Assembly: GCA_029215795.1 (NCBI GenBank)
Contig: JARDYH010000001.1
Coordinates: forward strand, 117,330,533-117,394,532
Source: Anniella stebbinsi
Lineage: Eukaryota > Chordata > Lepidosauria > Squamata > Anniellidae
DNA: 64,000 nucleotides
Direction: 5' to 3'
The position numbers and the translations under genes are program-made. Below the pieces are notes generated by a model that saw only the letters and a program-made list of their open reading frames with translations, did no database searches and had not been told where the DNA came from. Shown here piece after piece: positions 37,127 to 47,900 of this stretch (position 1 is its first letter; each line of letters opens with the position of its first letter).

Positions 37127-37683
37127 CAACAAGGGCGGGGGTTGTAGAAGGGGCAGTTGATTCCACATTCAGCCCACAGGCAGTACATTACACCCCAGTC
37201 TAAATCCTGGAACACTGAAACTGGGACTTTTCACGCAACCACCTTGTGAATGGGGTATATGGTGTGCAACTAGGCTTGCTCCTTTGCGTCACTAATATGG
37301 AAGCATTTGGGTCCACCAATAAGAGTGAATTGGACATAAATCTCATCGATTTTTATGAGAGTTATCAAAGCTTATGTATACACAGGGTTAAAGCCACTGA
37401 TAGTAATACTACTACTCAGAACTTACTAGTTTTTTTGTTTTGTTTTTTTTTGTTTTACTTTCTTGAATAGGTTGCTTCAAGAGTCTGGATAATCAAGAGG
37501 GCTCTAGTTCATGAAAGCTTATGCCATAATAATTTGTCAGTCCTTAAAGTCTCACAAGACTGAGGTTGGATCCAGACTTAGTCAAAATTAGAGTAGATCC
37601 ATTGAAATAAATGGGACTTAAGTTAGTTGTGACTAACTTGCATCCCGTGAATTTCAATGGATCTATTGAAGTTTGACTAAAAG

Positions 37684-38216
37684 CCTATCTACACAGTACC
37701 TTGGAACGTTTTAAATGGTATTTTAAAATGTTCCAAATAGGTGCATTCCAAAACGTCTTAGGCCACATTAAGGAGTACTCACGTTACAGGAGAAAAATTC
37801 TTCAGTCTTCAAAGCGGTGTGTGCGGTCTCACACCCATCTTTCCGTCTCTTTCTGTTTCATTTTTACAATGAGTTTAGGGCAAGGCATTGTGGGCGCTGT
37901 AGTTCACTCGCCCACTTCCTCCTTAGTTCCCCTTTCATTCCCTAGCTTTCAATGAGTATAGGGCTAAGGATTGTGGGTGTTGTAGTTCACTCACCCACTT
38001 CCTCCTTAGCCCCTCTTTCTTCCCCACAAATCACAAATGGTAAGGAAGGCCACATTATTTTACTTAAAACGATTTATTAAAAGTAAAAACCATTGTATCT
38101 AGCTGAAGTGAGTTTTAAAAAACCTCGGGTATACAACGTTCAAGGGAGTGCGTCATGTGGCCCAAAGAGTTTTCGTAACCCTTATAAAACGTTACAAAGC
38201 TAGTGTGTAGATCGGC
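37684..38216. mobile_element. inverted-repeat element with tandem duplication
   Basis: Left end agcctatctacacag and right end gtgtgtagatcggct are inverted, resembling the ends of the 'accaagcagg' and 56.3 kb families. The interior holds two copies of an 83-bp unit. No coding capacity and no clear target duplication. Confidence 0.5.
37867..38030. repeat. 83-bp tandem duplication
   Basis: The unit starting caatgagtttagggcaagg (37867) recurs as caatgagtatagggctaagg (37950). Both include attgtggg, tgtagttcactc and cccacttcctccttag. The copies differ at a number of positions, so the duplication is not recent. Confidence 0.85.
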
Positions 38217-39235
38217 TCATTGTCTGACACCAACCCACTTTGGGGTTGTTATTTTTTTTGCTGCAACTGTCTATCATATTCGTGTTGTGTTTTAGCTATT
38301 TTGTTTAGACTGTGCTGCTATAACTATACAGTATTATATATTTCAATTAAAGAAATACGAACCTAGAGAGAAAAAACACCTGAGCAGTAACTGTTACTTT
38401 CACTACTTAGGTATGTTTGTACTTTTATTATTGTGATGCATGCAGCTGCTATAAATGCTTCAGTATTTTCAAAAAGACAAAATGTAATTAAATATTATTT
38501 TTGTTTTTAAAGGGATTTATTTTTCACACTGTTTTTTTCAAAACTGTAATGTAACCACTTTATATTCGTTAGTTTTAAGATCAGGAGTGTTGGTTCCACA
38601 TACTTGGTATATTTCTTATCTGCAGGGAAAATATGTTTGTTTCCTTCAAATAAATAAACCTACAACAGTTTCATTAGAATAGTAATAAAATGGTTTGGAA
38701 ATAAATGGAAATGGAAATTATACAGCATTGGCTTACCGTAGTCCTGTTTATCATTTCTGCTACATGTGATGCAGCTGTTTAGTGGTAACCAGAAGATGGG
38801 AATTTAATGTGCTAGGTTACTAGGTGCAAAATACACCATTTATGTGCCTGCTGTAATGATGATGCATTGAGGCAAGGGAAAAATAGTAGCACAGAAAAAC
38901 TAGCCAAGAATTATTATAAGATTAAACAGAAAAGTTTTCATGGAGTTTTTCTTCAACAATTATTGTGCATGTTGCTGAATGGATGTTCTACTAAAGACAT
39001 TTCATTTGGGACCATAGGATGTCTCATTTGAAGAATGTTTTCATGCAATTTTCACTGTTAGAACTATAAAATCCCTGCAGCATATATACTTCTTTGCTTC
39101 ATTTCTGAGAAAAAGTACAGTTACGTCCCACTGAAATCAGTGGGATGTATACTTTCCTATCTTTCTCTAGAATGCACCTCCCCAGCCCCATCTCACAGAT
39201 TGATTCTGACTTGGCCAGCAATCTTGAGAGACTGA

Positions 39236-39373
39236 AAGCCTACCTACACTACTGCTTTAAAATGGTTTAAAAGGGTTTATAACAGTAATGACAACTGTTG
39301 GGGCCCAGAACACACTCCATATACAGTTTTCAAAAAGTGTTCTAAGTGTTTTATCCTGTTTGTGTACATAGGC
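39236..39373. mobile_element. diverged 'accaagcagg'-like element
   Basis: Left agcctacctacactactgct and right gtgtacataggct. The interior gacaactgttggggcccaga is shared with the copies at 22.7 and 28.7 kb. Confidence 0.5.
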
Positions 39374-39411
39374 TATCTGAGTGTGTCCTAGTATCTTCTG
39401 TGACCATGTAG

Positions 39412-39537
39412 CAGCCTTCCTCAACCTGATGCCCTCCATATGTTTTTGGCGGCAACTCCTATAATTTAACCATTAGCAATGCTAGCTAAGTCTGAAATCT
39501 GAAATATCTGGAAGGCACTGGATTGGGGAAGGCTTCC
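39412..39537. mobile_element. hAT-like small element, 'cagccttcc' family
   Basis: Begins cagccttcctcaacctgatg and ends ggcactggattggggaaggct. The arms also share gccctcca/tggaaggc and a central pair. This is a common fold-back family of squamate genomes as I remember it. No clean target duplication. Confidence 0.6.
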
Positions 39538-39617
39538 TTACAAGGCATGGTGGGGAACCCTACTGTGACTATGCTGGGATGGCAACCATTCTAGCAGTCA
39601 TGTAAGATCCCATCCTC

Positions 39618-41330
39618 ATTTATTTATTTATTTATTTATTTATTTAATTACATTTGTATACCGCCCCATAGTCGAAGCTCTCTGGGTGGTTTACATAAGA
39701 TTAAAACAATTAAAAACAATATACCAAAATTAAAACAGCAAAAACATACAATATACACACAATATATACATACATTTAAAACCACTATAATAACTTTAAA
39801 AAGCTATAATCCTAGAAACAAAACAAACCCAGGCTCATCAGATATTGCTAAATGTCTGAGAGAAAAGTCTTGACCTGGTGCCAAAAAGATAACAATGTTG
39901 GTGCCAGGCGGGCCTTGTCGGGGACATCGTTCCCCAATTGGGGGACCACCACAGAGAAGGCCCTCTCCCTTGTTGCTGACCTCAGAGCTTCCCTCAGAAT
40001 AGGCACTCGGAGGAGGACCTTAGATGTTGAACGTAGTGTTCGAGTAGGTTCATGTCGGGAAAGGTGTTCCATCAGGTATTGTGGTCCCAAGCCGTGTAAT
40101 CTTTATAAGTTAAAACCAGCACCTTGAATCAGGCTTGGAAACATACAGGCAGCCAATGCAAGCGGGCCAGAGTAGGTCTTATATGCTCAAACCTTCTGGT
40201 TCCTGTTATCAATCTTGCAGCTGCATTTTGCACAAGCTGCAGCTTCTGAACCATCTACAAAGGCAGCCCCACATAGAGCGCCAGGTTATCCCTGTCCAGA
40301 TAGGGGCATAGCTGGGCCACCAACCGAAGTTGGTAGAAGGCACTCCATGCCACTGAGGCCACCTGAGCCTCAAGTGACATAGATAGTTCTAGGAGAACCC
40401 CCAAGCTACGAACCTGCTCTTTCAAGGGGAGTGCAACCCCATCCAGAACAGGTTGAAGACCCTCCATCTGGTCAGCAGAACCACCCTCTAACAGTGTCTC
40501 AGTCTTGTCTGGATTGAGTTCCAGTTTATTAGCCCTCATCCAGTTCATTGTCGCAGCCAGGCACCGGTTCAGCACATCCACAGCCTCACGTGATGAAGAT
40601 GAAAAGGAGAAATAGAGCTGCGTGTCATCAGCGTACAGATGACAACGCACTCCAAAACTCCAGATGACTGCACTCAACAGTTTCATGTAGATGTTGAACA
40701 GCATGGGGGACAAGACTGACCCCCGCGGAACCCCATACTGGAGAATCCACAGGGACGAGCAATGTTCCCCAAGCACCACCTTCTGGAGCCGGCCCACCAA
40801 GTAGGAGCGGAACCACTGCAATGCAGTGCCTCCCACTCCCAACTCAGCCAGCCGCCCCAGACGGATACCATGGTATCGAAGGCTGCTGAGAGATCAAGGA
40901 GAATCAACAGAGTCACACTCCCTCTGTCTTTCTCCCAGCATAGGTCATCATACAGGGCGACCAAAACTGTTTCCATACCAAAGCCAGGCCTGAAACCCGA
41001 CTGAAGTGGATCCAGATAATCGGTCTCATCCAAGAGTGCCTGGAGCTGGCTCGCAACCAGCCGTACAAGGACCTTGCCCAGGAATGGAACATTTGCTACC
41101 AGCCTGTAGTTATTAAGATTTTCAGGGTCCAAGGGAGATTTCTTCAGGAGTGGTCTCACTGCCACCTCTCTCAGGAGGCCTGGGACCACTCCCTCTTGCA
41201 GAGGCATTAATCACTTCCCTGGCCCAGCCAGTTGTTCCATCCCTGCTAGCTTTTATTAGCCAAGAGGGGCAAGGATCCAACACGGAGGTGGTTGCACAAA
41301 CCTGTCCAAGCACCTTGTCAATGTCCTCGA
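39618..41330 (-). mobile_element. LINE (CR1/L2 type) with reverse-transcriptase remnants
   Basis: On the minus strand this reads, in order: PLLKKSPLDPENLNNYRLVA, LDPLQSGFRPGFGMETVLVA, SVTLLILLDLSAAFDTM, then after a frameshift [40 protein letters not shown], the catalytic motif YADDTQLYFS, and LELNPDKTETLL. A stop ends the frame near 40255, and the conserved 3' part follows (…KVLLRVPILREALRSATRER in another frame). The tail is (AAAT)n at 39618-39646. The YADD catalytic motif is intact, but the frame is broken at least twice and the 5' end is missing, so it cannot make protein. It lies in the same orientation as IL1RAPL1. It is not a host gene. Confidence 0.88.
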
Positions 41331-41559
41331 GCCGTACTAGTATGGTAAGTGCTCAGCATAAAATCCAATTCTTGGTACATATTCCCACTAATTCAATGCA
41401 GGAACATGCCCCCCCCCCCCCACTGCATGGTGGTCCCATGACTATACAGAACATAACAACAGAGTGTCACCAGAAAACAATACGTACGTGGGCCTTCTCA
41501 GTAATGGCATCCACCTCAGGAACACTTTCCCATGTGTTACAGAGGTGGAAACTGTGGCA

Positions 41560-41785
41560 AGCCTCAAACATCTCATAAAAACACATTTGTTCACTCAGGC
41601 CTTCCCTGACCTGGAATTGATTATGACCCTGCTCTGTTTTACTGCTTTTGTTGTAATGTTTTTTAAGGTATTTGTTGTTTTATGCTGCTCATATTATTTT
41701 TTTTGTTGAATCATTAGTGTTTTTATGTAAACCGTTTGGAAATCCTGAGATGTCTAGCAGTGTGGAAGTAGCTAAAACAACAACA
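41560..41785 (+). mobile_element. LINE 3' end, plus strand
   Basis: Text such as aagcctcaaacatctcataa, ttcactcaggccttccctga and the end 'gtaaaccgtttggaaatcctgagat' followed by (AAC)n-like DNA matches the 3' part of a related LINE. No coding remains. Confidence 0.55.
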
Positions 41786-43334
41786 ACAAAAAGACACATA
41801 GATAATATTGATAGTGAACTTTTACCTTATGTCACATTTTAGATAAATGTAAGAGGGCTGTTTCTGCTGCAAAGGTTATACTTCCTTTGAAATACAGTGC
41901 TTTTACCACTCATGTTTACTGGAGTGGGAGATTATTATTTTTAAAAAGATTCTGTTTCAGCACAATCTCACTTTAAAAGGGTAGAGGAAGAAACAAAAAT
42001 GCAAGTCATTTCTGATCTGTTTAGTCATCATGTTATGATGTTAAAATTACAGACCTTGTCCTGTTTAAGGACCAAAGCTGGGCTCTGAAAAAACTGCAGA
42101 GGAAAATTACCAGGAATTTCCAAGAGGAAATGGCATTCTGTTCAACACAACAAATGAATGAGTGCCAAAGAGTTACTTTTGAGGACAAAACAACCATCCA
42201 CAGCTTTTCTACACAAGGCATTTATTGTGCCCTTGTCATTCCCTCCATACTCATGATGATTTAAGGGTCCTTTAGATGATGTCATGACCCTTCAGTTTTG
42301 CTTGTGTTTTTAAACAGCACTTTTGATGGGGTTTTTAGAGCAGAGAAAATGCGGTATCATTTGTAAAACTGAAAGAAAATGCATTTTCCACTTTTGTAAT
42401 TACATTATTTTTCTATAGCATGGTACCACCTAGAGGTTATGCAGTGGAAAAACAGGAAAGGAAATGCTCTGCGTCTAATGCTTGGTTCTCAGTTTTGTGA
42501 GGAAATCAAAAGTAGATACAGCAGATTATAAAGTCATGTATAGAAGCTCTAAGTTACAGGCAATTAACAACAGTACAAGCCTTGTTCAACTCTAAAGGAA
42601 AAGCCTACTGATTACTACTGTAGTTGTAGATTTTAAAGTAAAATAAAATAAAGTGAATTGCTTCAATTTGAAACATGCATTTTGACCAATGGCTACACTT
42701 GTTTTCTTATCAGGAGGATACTCCAACCAAGAAAACCAAGAAAAGAAACAGTAATTAAAATAAAGTACTGGCATTCTCTAGACACATTGAATGATATCAT
42801 GGGTTATAAATGCATTCACTTTGCAGTAATCCTTCCACAATCATCAGATGCACTTCTGGGATGTATCTTTGATCTGCACCTGGTTTTAATTTTTGATAAA
42901 TTTCCTTGGCAATGTCAAGAGGTAATTTACTTATCATTAACTGCACTTGCAAAGAGAAGTAAATAAATGGAAGAGTGCTCCCAGAACCTTACACCACCAC
43001 TTATTTAGGTTTTTTTTAGAGGTTTTAATTTAATGGCCTGGGATGATATACCCTACATTATCATATGCAAAGGTGCTATTGTATTAAACACCATACTGCT
43101 TTTTTAAAAATCAGGGTAAAATATCCAACTATATGATTCTCAGTTCCACCCTTTTTGCAGGTGATCTGATTCTGAATCTTTCAAATATTTATTACTGTAT
43201 CTTCTTCAGTTATTTTGCTTTTAATAGACAAGTACTTTCCAAACAAAGAAATATCTCTGTGCTGCACTCCAATTGCAGTGACAGATAATTAGTAAATTAT
43301 ACAAAAATATGATTTATAATTAAAAATATAAATG

Positions 43335-43449
43335 TAGGGTGCATGTTTAGACAGACAAAAGTCCTACAACTCCCAGCATAGCTGGCTAGGGAATGCTGGG
43401 AGTTGTAGGACCTCTTTTCTGTTCAAACATGCAAAGAATTGCACTCCTA
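43335..43449. mobile_element. palindromic element, 115 bp
   Basis: tagggtgcatgtttagacag… pairs with …gttcaaacatgcaa and gcactccta. The core ctacaactcccagcat faces atgctgggagttgtag across a short loop (agctggctaggga). The best-preserved copy of this family. No target duplication found. Confidence 0.75.
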
Positions 43450-43693
43450 ATTTACTTAAAGGAATCCTGAAACAGAACTTGAGATGGTTTTGTACTTCTT
43501 TGCATTCCATCTTATTCTGCTGTGCCCAAGCAACAGAAATTGGGGCCAGGCTGGTGAGTGGGATGATGCAGAGGGGATAGTCTGTTTTGTTTTCATTATT
43601 GTGAACTCTGCTTTTGATTACCCCCAACAAAATGTTATTTTGTGGAGCCACCTTGGTCTCTAGATCACAGTTCCCCAAAACATTCAAACTCAG

Positions 43694-44320
43694 TGTCAGG
43701 CTTTGCCAGCTGACCAAGGCTGAATGACAAGGATGGCCATAACTGTTGTACAGATAAACCCAGCAATAAACCCATCGAGGCCAGGGGAGAAGGGAGGGCG
43801 AGGCAAGGCAAAACAAAGCTATATGCTGGGCTTGGGACTTTACAGGTTCCACGAAGCAAATTCACTGAGGCTGAGAAGAGTCTTTTCCCAGTCCAGGGTC
43901 CAATATCCAAGGAAGTCAAGAGATATACAGGTAAGGGCAAGGCTCAGGGTCTAGGTTCAGGCTGAGGAGAGCTGGCGTATCAATATGACATTGCACTTCA
44001 GCACTGGCCTGTGGAATTCCAAAAGCTTTTATTTCCAGCATCCTGGAGCAGCTGCTGGTCATTAGTCTCCAGTCTTCTGGAAGGCTTTTTGTCTTAAACA
44101 GGCTGACACTTATCTTTGTTGCTCTTTTACACTAAGCCTCCTTTGCTCTGCAGAGGTCAACGGAACTTGGTCCTCTGAATCTGACACAGGGGCTTTGGCA
44201 GGGCACTGATCATTATCTGGGGGTGAGGGCTCTGGAGCTGCTTCTGTGCTAGACCCCTCACCCGGATCTGCAACCTGCCAATCCTCTTCATCCTCAGAAG
44301 AATCCGAGGGAGCCATGACA
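43694..44320 (-). mobile_element. solo LTR, 627 bp
   Basis: On the minus strand it begins TGTCATGGCTCCCTCGG and ends GGCAAAGCCTGACA, giving TG…CA termini with a short inverted repeat TGTCA/TGACA. It is flanked by identical CTCAG at 43689-43693 and 44321-44325, a 5-bp duplication typical of Ty3/gypsy-like elements and some endogenous retroviruses. An AATAAA lies near 44022 on the minus strand. A 68-codon acidic frame starting at the fifth base of the LTR is present, but no gag or pol is adjacent. A lone LTR normally results from recombination between two LTRs (established knowledge). Confidence 0.85.
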
Positions 44321-46053
44321 CTCAGCCTTTGGGAGCCTTTTCACAGGTCTATCTAAATAGTCATTAGTGTCCAGCATGTGGACTAAATGGCAATAAACAC
44401 TTCTTTGATTTTCTTGCAATTTGCTCAGCATCTTCATCCAACAGGGAAATTTTGACATGAAAATGGAAACTTAAGAACTAGTAATCTAGAAATCCATATT
44501 AGCTTGACTCATCAGTGACTTCTAAGAATACAATGGCAATGGAAAGGTGGAAAGAAGAAGTGTGGGAATGGGTTTCAAGAAGAGATAGGAACTCTCCCTC
44601 CCTTCTCAGTTTCTGCCTATCAAACATGAGGGTCTTTACTTTAGTTGACAACCACCTCCATTTTGTAGAGCACTATGGCCTCTCTGTCACTGAGTCACTG
44701 TTTCAAGTGGTGTGGAATGGTGCATGGATGCCCTGGTGGATAATTTGGAAGCCATTTTGATTGCCTTGAAATGGGTTGTTTTGATTCATGGGTTTGTCAG
44801 CAACACGGCTATGAGCTCCTGGCTGAGCATTTGCCGTTGCCTCCCTGGATCAGTGGCGTTTCTACTCAGGATTCAGATGGAATAGAAAAAAAGGACTGGG
44901 AGCAATTCTCTAGTTCTTTTTCAATCATTTACTTTCTGTCCCTAAACTTTCTTAATTTTACTGCACATGTCCCCTTTTGTATCCTGTTCTTTCTCAGAAG
45001 CTTCTCTTTCTGCTTCCCTTTTTGGGAAGTCTTCAGCAGTTAACAATTCAAGTTCTTTTACGTGAAACTAAATAAAACTCCAGTTCTAGAACAGCTCTAA
45101 TTTAATCTCCATTGCTCTTTTTTTGTATCTTATCGGAGTACTCCACTATCCTGAATCCATGATTATTCACTCCGATTATTCATATTCTGCTCTCTTGTCT
45201 TTTAGTTAAGAATGTACTAGTTCTGAGTCAGCTTTACTGGACAGATAGCAACCTGTCCTCCAGTATAGAGATGGAGATGCATTGGGAAAAAGTTCCCCCA
45301 TTACTACATCTGGGAGGTTCATCAGACGAGTGTTTTATCGCTTGCTCGCTACTGCCCACTTACGGATGTGTGCACGTCCTTTAGACGATGCTGTGCACCT
45401 CCCACATGCCTCCCGCTCATTTTCCCATCACAAGATAGACTCCTTTTAATCCAACAATTTTTTTTAAAAAAAATGGAATGTGGCATAATCTTCTGCTGTG
45501 TACAGAAAAAGCGATGCAATAGAAATGGCCCCTGAATGGGCCATGTAGTCTTTGTTTACTTCCTCTTTCCCATCAGGGCAGAATGAAGAAGCAATGAGGA
45601 ACAAACGCGTGGGCAGAAAAGCAATGGTAATGAAACACAATTTTTCCCTGTGTGATGATGCTCTGAATTAAATTACCCAAGCCATTCCTGTTCCTAAAGG
45701 GCTTATCCCCTGAACAACAGAGAAGTAGTCTGCAGATGTGTTTACAGAAAGTTGTCCTGGGCAAGCATAGTAATAGATATTAGATAGCTGAATATCTACA
45801 GAAAAAATATTTACGGGGGGGGGGGGGAGATCACTCATCTAGTAGCTCATTTTATTTTAACAGTGCAGTGTTAAATAGCCTTTCAAAGAAGAGGCAATGT
45901 GCCATTCTATACAACTCCATTTTTAAATATGAAATATTAGAAACAGCATTTTTATTTGGATTAAAAAAAGACAAGACCCAAGAATGCTTTATTCGAAAGA
46001 CCCAAGCTTTAAAGGCCTTCTCATGCCATACTTTTTGGGGGGTGGGAGGGGAA

Positions 46054-46460
46054 TCATAAGAATGTAAGAATAGCCCTGATGGGTGAGCCCAAAGGCCTAT
46101 CTAGTCCAACATCCTGTTTCTCGTAGTTGCCTATGAGAAGCCCGCTAGAAGGCTCTCCCACTCTTGTTCCCCAGCAACTGGTATGCTGTTTCTGGAGCAG
46201 TATACATCCATCATGACTCATAGCCATTGATAACCTCATCCTTCAATAATTTGTCTAAGCCCCCTTTAAAGCTGTCTATGATGGTAGACATCACCACAAC
46301 TTCAGGAAATATAACTTATAGTTTAACTATGTACAGGATGAAAAAGTACTTTCATTTATTCTGTCCTGAATCTCCCATCACTCAGCTTAAATTGATGATC
46401 CCCCACCTTAGTTGGATGAGAAGTGGAAAAGCAAAACACTGTTCTCACCTCTAAGTACTT
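46054..46460 (-). mobile_element. 3' end of a common LINE, minus strand
   Basis: Read on the minus strand: tcaatggctatgagtcatga, gttgctggggaacaagagtg and, at the end, gttggactagataggccttt followed by cttacattcttatg. This is the familiar 3' end of a LINE abundant in reptiles (from memory). The relation to 52068-53610, which carries the part just upstream of it, is by order of known text rather than by overlap. Confidence 0.65.
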
Positions 46461-47699
46461 TTCAAGGCTGGGATCATTCCCTTCCCACTTCTGGCAGTGA
46501 ACAGAGGCAGTGCAGAGGATCTGCAAGTTCTGGGGGAGGTCTTCACAGGTTTTCATGTGTTCACAGGGACTGTGTTGGGAATCCCAAGTTTAAAATATAA
46601 ACTCAAGAAGCTTCATCCTGATTCTTCCATTCACTTAGCTCACATGACTCTTAGCTCACTTCCCCTCAAAGAAGTAGGAGAAGCTCTCAGCTAGAGCCTG
46701 GCCACCTTGTGTTTGGTTACTCAAACAGAGGATCCAATTCAAACTCAAACTATTTCAGAAGGTAAGAGGTTTGTATGCTTCTTCACCACCATACTATTGC
46801 GGCATTGCATGGCCTGCATGTATGAAGCAAAGCTTAAAATTTCAGGGTAGAACTGACTTCACAGTCTCAACAGATACAACTGTCCTTAGCTATTGCCAGA
46901 TGATTTGTTATAAATGGCATCCAAGAAACCACAAGTTCAACAAGTTTGGTAAAACCTATTGTGAAGAACATTAAATGAGAGAATAGTTCTTTTACTTCCA
47001 TGGTAACAGACAGTTTCCTGAAATTTTGGCAGTTTTTCAAAACCATTCCCTTTTCATTTTTTCCCATTAGAATAAGCACTAAACACCTTCATGTTATGTA
47101 GCTGCAATAATATGCCCATTTATCTGGAAGTATGTACGCTGCTTTTGTAGGAAATAATGTATGAGTAGTTGGGTATGGGGACAGCAAATTACCTAAGGGT
47201 TAAGTGGCGACCAAAGATTTCAACCTGAAAGAATGAAAAATCTGTGCTAGAATTCATGTTTTTTTTTGTAAAGCCTCAATTAATAAAAGAAACTCAGTCA
47301 TGTTTACTAAGTTTTGAGATGTTACATTCTGGAATAAATTCTGGATCAAAAGCTAAGTCTTCAAGTGGAAAATTTCTGGAACTTCTTACCCCCAGCTAGA
47401 TCTGAAAAAACTTGGGTGAGTGCTATTTGAAAAAAAGAAAAGAAAAGCTGAGCAAGTGGGAGGGAGGGAGAACATTTTGTTAGAAACTTTAGAAGAAAAG
47501 ATAATAAACTAAAACAGATTCACAGGGATACAAGTCCTAGTGATCCATGAAAATCTGGACATATGGCACAATTAAGACTAATTGACGCTACCTTGTTTTG
47601 GAGCTTCACAAATGCCAGAGCAAGTTTTAAAACATCCATTATATCTTTGCTATTAGTCCCTTTCAATGTTATTTCTGGAATTTTGAGGACTAAATTGAC

Positions 47700-47900
47700 C
47701 AAGCCTGCACATAGTTTTAATTGTTTTAATTGTTTTTTTACTATTTTTAAATTCTATACTTGTTTTAGCTTGATTACTGGTTTAATTTGTTTTTAGCTGT
47801 GCATATTTATGATTTTATATTGTTTGTATGATTTTATCTGCATGCCGCCCTGAGATCCTTGTGATATAGGGTGGAATAAAGATGTTTTAATAAACAAACT
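47700..47900 (+). mobile_element. LINE 3' end, plus strand
   Basis: Ends gcatgccgccctgagatcct, then ggtggaataaagatgtttta and ataaacaaac, like the tails at 7857-8060 on the other strand. Confidence 0.6.

Noticed and set aside
40255..41207. Two long minus-strand open frames that could look like a gene
   Set aside because: They carry reverse-transcriptase motifs and end in an (AAAT)n tail with frameshifts: a dead LINE.
44110..44316. 68-codon acidic open frame as a small host gene
   Set aside because: It lies wholly inside a solo LTR with target duplications.
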